Positions 8,295 through 12,958 of a DNA stretch of 12,958 bases are shown piece by piece. A program made the translations under genes and the position numbers. The notes under the pieces were generated by a model. That model did no database searches, was not told the origin of the DNA, and saw only the letters and a list, made by a program, of their open reading frames with translations. Source of the stretch: Asterionellopsis glacialis (taxonomy: Eukaryota > Bacillariophyta > Plagiogrammaphyceae > Rhaphoneidales > Asterionellopsidaceae); NCBI GenBank assembly GCA_014885115.2, contig WKLE02004367.1, positions 1 through 12,958 of the forward strand, read 5' to 3'. Within the stretch, counting starts at the first letter, position 1; each line of letters begins with the position of its first letter.

Positions 8295-11028
8295 GCTAGC
8301 AGCTGAAAGTTCAACTAAGATAGATTCTACGTTGAATGGTAACGACATGTTGACGAATGATTTCTCTTCCCTACCTAACTCTCAACGATCTCCAAGAAAT
8401 ATGATAAAACGGACCAATAAAAGTGAAAAACAAATGTATGAAGAACGCGAGTATGGTCGGAAGGATACACGTACATTGTCAGCATTACTATTGGCATGTT
8501 CACAAGCCGCCGAATCAAAAGGTTTGGGTGATATGTGGGTAGGTCGTGATAACAAGGGGTATCTATGTGATAACTCGTTGCGATTGTTACCCATGAGACG
8601 CAAACCCAAATATATGGATTATTCTATACCGGGTGTATCTAATGTGGACTTGCAACGGTCAGCCTTGACCTGGGACGAAGATGAAGAACCAGAACAAATG
8701 GGTAAACGATTACGACGTGCCAAGTTTATGGGTGTTGATATTGATGAAGATGCTGGTTTTGATATGGAAACGATACCAGAAGATATGAAATCTATGTTTA
8801 CCCATAATCCCATTTTGGAAGAAGATGACGATAACGAATTGAGTCATGATGATGGAACCAACGGAGCATCTCCCATGCAACTAATAGGAAAGGATGGTGA
8901 TGACGATGATGATACAATACCGATGTATGGAGATGACATTGAAGCAATGACCTATAATGAAGAAACTGGAGAATTTGAAGACTATGTTCCTGAGAAGAAT
9001 ACCCTTTCCGCAATAGTGGAAGAAAAGGATACACAGTTATTGGTGAGAGATGGGTCTGAGACCACAAAACAAGAGGAACCGGAAGAAGAATGGTTCTTCG
9101 ACGATGATATCATGAGATGGAAGACTAGGCCTAAAAATTCTGCTGCTGCGGAAACAAAAAACGACGACGGTAACTTGGAAGAGGAAAAAGAAGAAAGTGA
9201 GGACGGCGACGATAATGTAGATTGGTACTTTAATGATGCTGAAATGCGTTGGGAAACTCGCCCAAAGCAAGCTGCGATGGATGCACACCCTTCGGCCAAT
9301 TCTTACAAACAAAGTGCTGATGATGAAGAACGAGAATTTGCACTCTTCTATGAAGGACTGAAGGAAGAACTTCGCCAAGATGGTGATATTGATGTAAAGC
9401 ATATTGATGAAGGACTGGCTAGAGAAGTATTCAATGCAGAAAAGGCTAAAAATCCAAAACTGATAGAGGAAGCCTTTGCTGATGGTTATGGTGATGGTGA
9501 TGAAGATATTGAAATAAATGAACAAGAATTTCGCCTTTTCTATGAGGGCTTGAAGAATGAAGTCGGAGACGAAGAGCATGTTGATGAGATGGATGCAAGA
9601 ATTATGTTCAAAATGATGTTGAAGGGTGAACTTGAAGATGGCGACATCAACAATATAGGCAGAAGTGATGTCATTGATTCTGGCTTTGAGCAGAAATTTG
9701 GAGGAAGTGACTCAGATTTTGAAGCTCAATTAGATGATCAATTAAAGTATGCTCAGGAATCTTTGGAGACTGGCGAGGAAAGGGAAAGTTTTGAAGATTT
9801 CTTTTCGAGCATAAAGGATGAGTGGCGATCAGATGGATTCAATCTAGACCTTGATGATATTGAAAAACTCGATAGCTTAAACAGCGGCAAATCACGGATG
9901 GAACATATTTCACCAGAAATGAACGAAGTTAACGTAGCTCCAGAACTGTCCAGAGCTACTTCCCAAACCCAACAGAATGCTACAGCAGCAACAAGAACAA
10001 TGTTTGCAGACGAAATGGTACACCCAGAGACTGAGACACTTGCAGCAGCATTTTCTGGATTATCTGTTTCCGAGGAAGCCCAACGTGTAAATACAGATGT
10101 CGAACAAAATCAATCTACGAATGCAATTGCAGAGGCTGACTACACGGAGCATTCACTAGAAGAACATCTAGCTGACGATGGACAAAAGTGGGAGCCACTC
10201 AATAGAACTGAAGCAGAGTTGGCCGAAGCACTGCCTGGTCTACCTCCAAGTCGAATTAGAAAGATACGACGAGTTTTTGATAAGACTTTAGGAACACCTT
10301 CCATGCTTCGATTGGTGCCATTACTGCGTGAAAATATGCCTGAAGTGGTCAATGATCGTTGGCTTAAGCGCAAAAATACACAAGATTCTCACTTTGTCAT
10401 GAAGAAAGCCAAAGATGATGGTTTGATAGATGTCCATATGTTGAATGGTTTAATGCAGCTCCAAGCTAGCTGTGGAAGTTTCAACAGGGTTCTCCAAATT
10501 CACGAGGAGCAGTTTAAAAAATATAACCTGGTAAGTGCAAGTACTGGGAACAATGTCACCTATACCATGCTATCATTTTCTCACACCTTTCTCTTGTTAC
10601 ATATATTATAGAAACCAACACCATATAGTGATAGAATAGCTATCCAGATGTTAGTAAAGCACAGTCGTATCTCTCGGGCTTTAGTTTTGAAGGAAAAGAT
10701 TGAATCTGATGGCAGGAATATTGATATATTGTCATATGGATCCATGGTGGAATACTACAGTAGACGAGGTCATCTGGGCTCATCTCTTATGCTCTTGAGG
10801 GAATGCATAGATCTTCATGGAGCTCCTCCTCCCGAGAAGTATCTCACAAAAACAAGACTTCTTTGCCGACAACAAGAGGTGGAAGATAAAGTTGGGATTG
10901 TGGCCCTTATTGGGGAAGATCCCGTTGAATGGATTCGACATGGCGAAACTAATCTCAAGCGTGAATACTCAAAGAAAGGACACCTACATATGAATTATAT
11001 CCGAAATAAAATGCGAACTGGTAACTAA
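6385..11028 (+). CDS. Large pentatricopeptide repeat (PPR) protein, probably mitochondrial; two exons
   Basis: Exons 6385-10530 and 10612-11028 encode 1520 residues. PPR proteins bind organellar RNA through 35-residue helical pairs and act in processing, stability or translation. The N-terminus (MLSRASLTRCSRRYSSSF) is Arg/Ser-rich without acids, a typical mitochondrial presequence. A strongly basic region follows (about 123-175). PPR-like repeats are clear from about 328 to 560 (TFTTLLTCCRTPKEARRVF; SILVDIHAKLGDFEGCHSVL; AYGAMLRLCGARGQPERAI), with another segment near 695-712. A 14-Gln tract lies at 624-637. Residues about 730-1330 are very acidic with internal repeats. PPRs return at 1347-1460; the splice joins QFKKYNL to KPTPYSD, a textbook repeat boundary, supporting the intron. 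The C-terminal tail is basic. Mitochondrial versus plastid location is inferred: there is no hydrophobic signal peptide, which argues against the diatom plastid. Confidence 0.85.
8254..8295 (+). repeat. CAA trinucleotide repeat encoding polyglutamine
   Basis: Thirteen uninterrupted CAA codons plus one CAG encode 14 Gln (residues 624-637 of the PPR protein). It sits between the N-terminal repeat block and the acidic region, in a Ser/Asn-rich linker. The near-perfect purity suggests recent slippage and length polymorphism. Confidence 0.9.
9085..9267 (+). repeat. Internal protein repeat A (W-F/Y-F..MRW.TRPK), two copies
   Basis: Within the acidic region the PPR protein twice carries the pattern EEWFFDDDIMRWKTRPK (Trp903) and DWYFNDAEMRWETRPK (Trp947), 44 residues apart. 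The aromatic and MRW.TRPK positions are kept while the codons differ, so the duplication is old and the protein sequence looks constrained. No domain name is known to me. Confidence 0.7.
9331..9870 (+). repeat. Internal protein repeat B (EF.LFYEGLK.E), two clear copies and a weak third
   Basis: REFALFYEGLKEEL (from residue 983) is echoed by QEFRLFYEGLKNEV (from 1047), each followed by an acidic GD/DE-rich spacer and a helix (GLAREVF; DARIMFKMML). A third, weaker copy is ESFEDFFSSIKDEW (from 1134). Spacing is about 64 and then 87 residues. The pattern suggests short amphipathic helices in an acidic, mostly disordered region, possibly peptide-binding motifs. Confidence 0.6.
10531..10611 (+). 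other. Spliceosomal intron (81 nt) of the PPR gene
   Basis: Donor GTAAGT at 10531, a pyrimidine-rich stretch TTTTCTCACACCTTTCTC, and acceptor TATTATAG ending at 10611. It is a phase-0 intron and a multiple of three. Its only in-frame stop is the TAG formed by the acceptor itself (10609-10611). Removing it joins two halves of a PPR repeat in frame. Confidence 0.88.
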
Positions 11029-11176
11029 CTTCTATCGAGAGTTGATTAAGTAGAATGCTATTAGAACATTGTTTTATAACACTGATGCCGATCTTACTGA
11101 CGAAGATTCTAAGACATGCATACACGGCACATGCAGTACTGCCAAGTGCAAGACTATCATGACTTGTAGGTTGTAC

Positions 11177-11182
11177 TTTATT
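11177..11182 (-). terminator. Possible polyadenylation signal AATAAA for the CRAL-TRIO gene
   Basis: AATAAA reads on the minus strand about 100 nt beyond the stop codon at 11284, a plausible distance for a polyadenylation signal. It lies in the 255-bp gap between two convergent genes, so the 3' UTRs may overlap. It could be chance in AT-rich DNA. Confidence 0.3.
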
Positions 11183-11283
11183 GCATGGTGTGTCGACATA
11201 TTCAACGAGTCTTATCCATTTCAGCTAGTAATGGGCTCAGGTCCTCTTTGGTACTGTATTCCAAGACATATATCTGTAAGGAT

Positions 11284-12334
11284 CTACAAAGTAGGCATAA
11301 CTTCCTTCCTTCTCCTTCCTTCCAACCACTCATGGTAGTTAAAATCTAGGTTACCACCTAAGTCTTCTGGAAGGTCGTCACCAGAAATACCGTACGCTTC
11401 AAGCTCAGCTGCAGTGTTTTGAATTGAAATATTGTGTTCAATATAGAGACCTCGGGTTCTTTTGTCTAAGTGCAAGACGGATTCCGCCATGATCGTCTCA
11501 AACGAGTTTTTATTGTCACTAGCAACAACTTGATGTAATCCCTGGATACGAACAGGAAGCCCCCCAAGCGCATGACGCCAAGCAATTCGATTTAATTTTG
11601 TGTCCATCGCTGGCATTGTGCGCGGTGCCATAAAGTTTGTGAAAATAACGATAACTCCTTTCTTTTGTACATCCTCATCTTCCATAGCTACATGGACGAT
11701 GTACCACATTAAACGAAGCTGAATCAGTGTGAAGAAGCGAGTGAAAAGTAGCGGTAGAATATAGATGAGCATCCATATGAGGGCATTGGAAGGGTATGTT
11801 GTTGTCATAGCAGAGAAGAGAAAAACTTACCATGTTCTTTTTGTGGCTACGTTTATTTTGATACAAGTGCCGACACGACAGTATAATTCCACGTCCCGCT
11901 TGATCGTGTCCTGGGAACAGTCTAATACCTCCCAACTCCAAAGCAGTCTGGTCTTCTTCCTGAAAGTCTCGAAGAGAAAGTTTTCGAAACGCGCGGTCTT
12001 GACCAAATACTTCTACCTTTAGAGTCCAGTATTGTACAATTTTTTTAGCAGCAGCTTTTGGATCAAACTTTGTGGATCGTAAAAACATGAGGCGAAAGCC
12101 ATTTGAATTGACATAGTCTGGACAATGGAGTTGTGCAAGCTTAAATTCTTCCTTTTCCGGTTCTGGAATACACCCAAGTTCATATTCCAATCGTTCCATT
12201 GCATCTTGGTTGAATGCAGGACTTTCGTTAACTATTTCATTTCTCCCGTACAAATCAAGCAATACTTGGTCTCGTTCATCTTCTGCCATGGTCCGTAACA
12301 CCTCAGGTCCCAATGGCATCTTTTGTGGCATCAT
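11284..12334 (-). CDS. CRAL-TRIO (Sec14-like) lipid-binding protein; two exons
   Basis: Exon 1 (12334-11831) and exon 2 (11718-11284) encode 312 residues. CRAL-TRIO proteins hold a small lipid, such as a phosphoinositide or tocopherol-like molecule, in a hydrophobic pocket and move or present it at membranes. The CRAL-TRIO N-terminal helical part is visible at 80-103 (FRLMFLRSTKFDPKAAAKKI). The lipid-binding lobe runs from about 118 to 292: GRGIILSCRHLY (148-159), then across the splice LMWYIVHVAMEDEDVQKKGV (171-190), a usual helix and strand of the fold, RIAWRHALGGLPVRIQGLHQV, and near the end ISGDDLPEDLGG, the conserved LP..LGG motif. There is no signal peptide, so it is probably cytosolic or peripheral. 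The ligand cannot be told from sequence. The first ATG is at 12334; the frame is open but without ATG for 42 codons upstream, so a further 5' exon is possible. Confidence 0.83.
11719..11830 (-). other. Spliceosomal intron (112 nt) of the CRAL-TRIO gene
   Basis: On the minus strand the donor is GTAAGT (11830-11825) and the acceptor ACTGATTCAG ends at 11719. Apart from the AG in the donor, the acceptor AG is the only AG in the intron, and pyrimidines are rich before it. It is phase 0. Splicing joins KKNM to LRLMWYIV and restores the CRAL-TRIO core. Retention would give a stop at 11675 and lose the rest of the lipid-binding lobe. Confidence 0.87.
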
Positions 12335-12494
12335 AGAGAAAAAAGTCTCCTGATTTTGGTACAAAATAGATGGGATGATGCTATGGACTTCTTTGAGGTG
12401 TTGGATTTCTTGGAAGAGGGAGACTAATCTTGAAATGGCTTGGTTATTCCTCCTCCCTACTCATACATTTTTGTGCATTAAATTCGGAATCTCC

Positions 12495-12511
12495 TACCAG
12501 GTACCAGGTAC
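12495..12511. repeat. Second site of the TACCAGGTACCAGGT repeat
   Basis: TACCAGGTACCAGGTAC contains the same 15 nt as 1630-1644, in the same orientation. It lies about 160 bp upstream of the CRAL-TRIO ATG. The sequences flanking the two sites are not alike, so only this short unit is shared. Confidence 0.6.
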
Positions 12512-12890
12512 TTGGTGGATAGTAAGTATAACGCGAAGGGTATAGATCCTAGAATTCTTATCATCCAAATAATAATGAAGCCGGTACTAACTGAATGCTA
12601 TGATGCACTGTAGGTCCTAATAATCATATTTTCGTTATGTGAGCATGTGCATATTCTTTTATGTGCATAATAAATAGAGTGAGGAAGACAGCCAGAAACA
12701 TACAAGTGTCATATTTACATTCTCTCGTTGAGCGTGTGTTGAAGTCATAAGTACTTGTGCATTTTAGGATATTTTTAAAACATAACACGAAGCGAAGGCC
12801 TTTTTCTTTGGAGTATCATTTACGATCAAGTATGGCTGTGTAGCTGTAATACCTGCAATGAGACGGTACCATGTACAGACAGTATCCCTA

Positions 12891-12941
12891 CGTTTTTCCG
12901 GTCAAAACACGGTAATATCCCGCGGTGCTGGCGGAAAAACG
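12891..12941. repeat. Inverted repeat CGTTTTTCCG / CGGAAAAACG
   Basis: CGTTTTTCCG (12891-12900) and CGGAAAAACG (12932-12941) are perfect complements with 31 nt between. A third partial copy, CGGAAAAAG, follows at 12944-12952. This may be the edge of an element continuing outside the window, or a set of binding sites. Confidence 0.45.
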
Positions 12942-12958
12942 CTCGGAAAAAGTCCAGG

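Larger units (their letters stand above)
12335..12958. other. Upstream region of the CRAL-TRIO gene, no further gene seen
   Basis: The first 126 bp (12335-12460) remain open in the frame of the CRAL-TRIO gene and look coding. Beyond that no ORF is convincing. The region contains the second TACCAGGTACCAGGT site (12495-12511) and, at the very end, a 10-bp inverted repeat. The promoter of the minus-strand gene is presumably here. Confidence 0.45.

Noticed and set aside
8254..8295. Repeat array suggestive of CRISPR
   Set aside because: It is a simple CAA microsatellite inside a coding exon, with no spacers.
9037..9579. Minus-strand ORF of 180 residues rich in Phe, Ile and Ser
   Set aside because: It is antisense to the acidic GA-rich part of the PPR gene; such composition gives long open antisense frames automatically.
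11069..11338. Plus-strand ORF of 89 residues between the convergent genes
   Set aside because: It runs into the antisense of CRAL-TRIO exon 2 and has no recognisable feature; most likely chance.

Overview
The window looks like AT-rich nuclear DNA from a single-celled eukaryote, most likely a diatom or close stramenopile. The reasons are: long monocistronic ORFs with ATG starts; two short canonical GT-AG introns (81 and 112 nt) whose removal restores conserved protein motifs; a CRAL-TRIO protein with wording typical of diatom families; one protein with a signal-peptide/phenylalanine junction like the plastid-targeting leaders of algae with secondary plastids; and abundant Q/N/D/S low complexity. 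There is no bacterial operon structure, CRISPR or convincing RNA gene. The taxon is inferred, not proven.

Layout. 1-1040: gene-free, AT-rich, with a weak trace of an LTR retrotransposon end near 92-115. 1041-1587: a decayed gene on the + strand, family not recognised, broken by two frameshifts and one stop. 1612-1709: a cluster of CCTGGTAC/GTACCAGG words that recurs at 12495-12511. 2150-2773 (+): a secreted or plastid-targeted DUF4864-like (NTF2-fold) protein. 3250-5742 (-): an 830-residue SYO1/HEATR3 homologue, the carrier and chaperone of ribosomal proteins uL18/uL5 and the 5S RNP. 5743-6384: a divergent promoter region with a perfect TGACGTCA palindrome at its exact midpoint. 6385-11028 (+): a two-exon gene for a 1520-residue organellar pentatricopeptide repeat (PPR) protein, with its repeats split by a very acidic insertion of about 600 or more residues that contains two internal repeat families. 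11284-12334 (-): a two-exon gene for a 312-residue CRAL-TRIO (Sec14-like) lipid-binding protein, convergent with the PPR gene. 12335-12958: its upstream region.

The genes do not form an obvious pathway or a new defence or mobile system. The most suggestive link is the head-to-head pair of a cytosolic ribosome-assembly factor and a probable mitochondrial RNA-binding protein sharing one 642-bp promoter region. The items most worth a second look are the split architecture of the PPR protein, that shared promoter, the CCTGGTAC repeats and the pseudogene.
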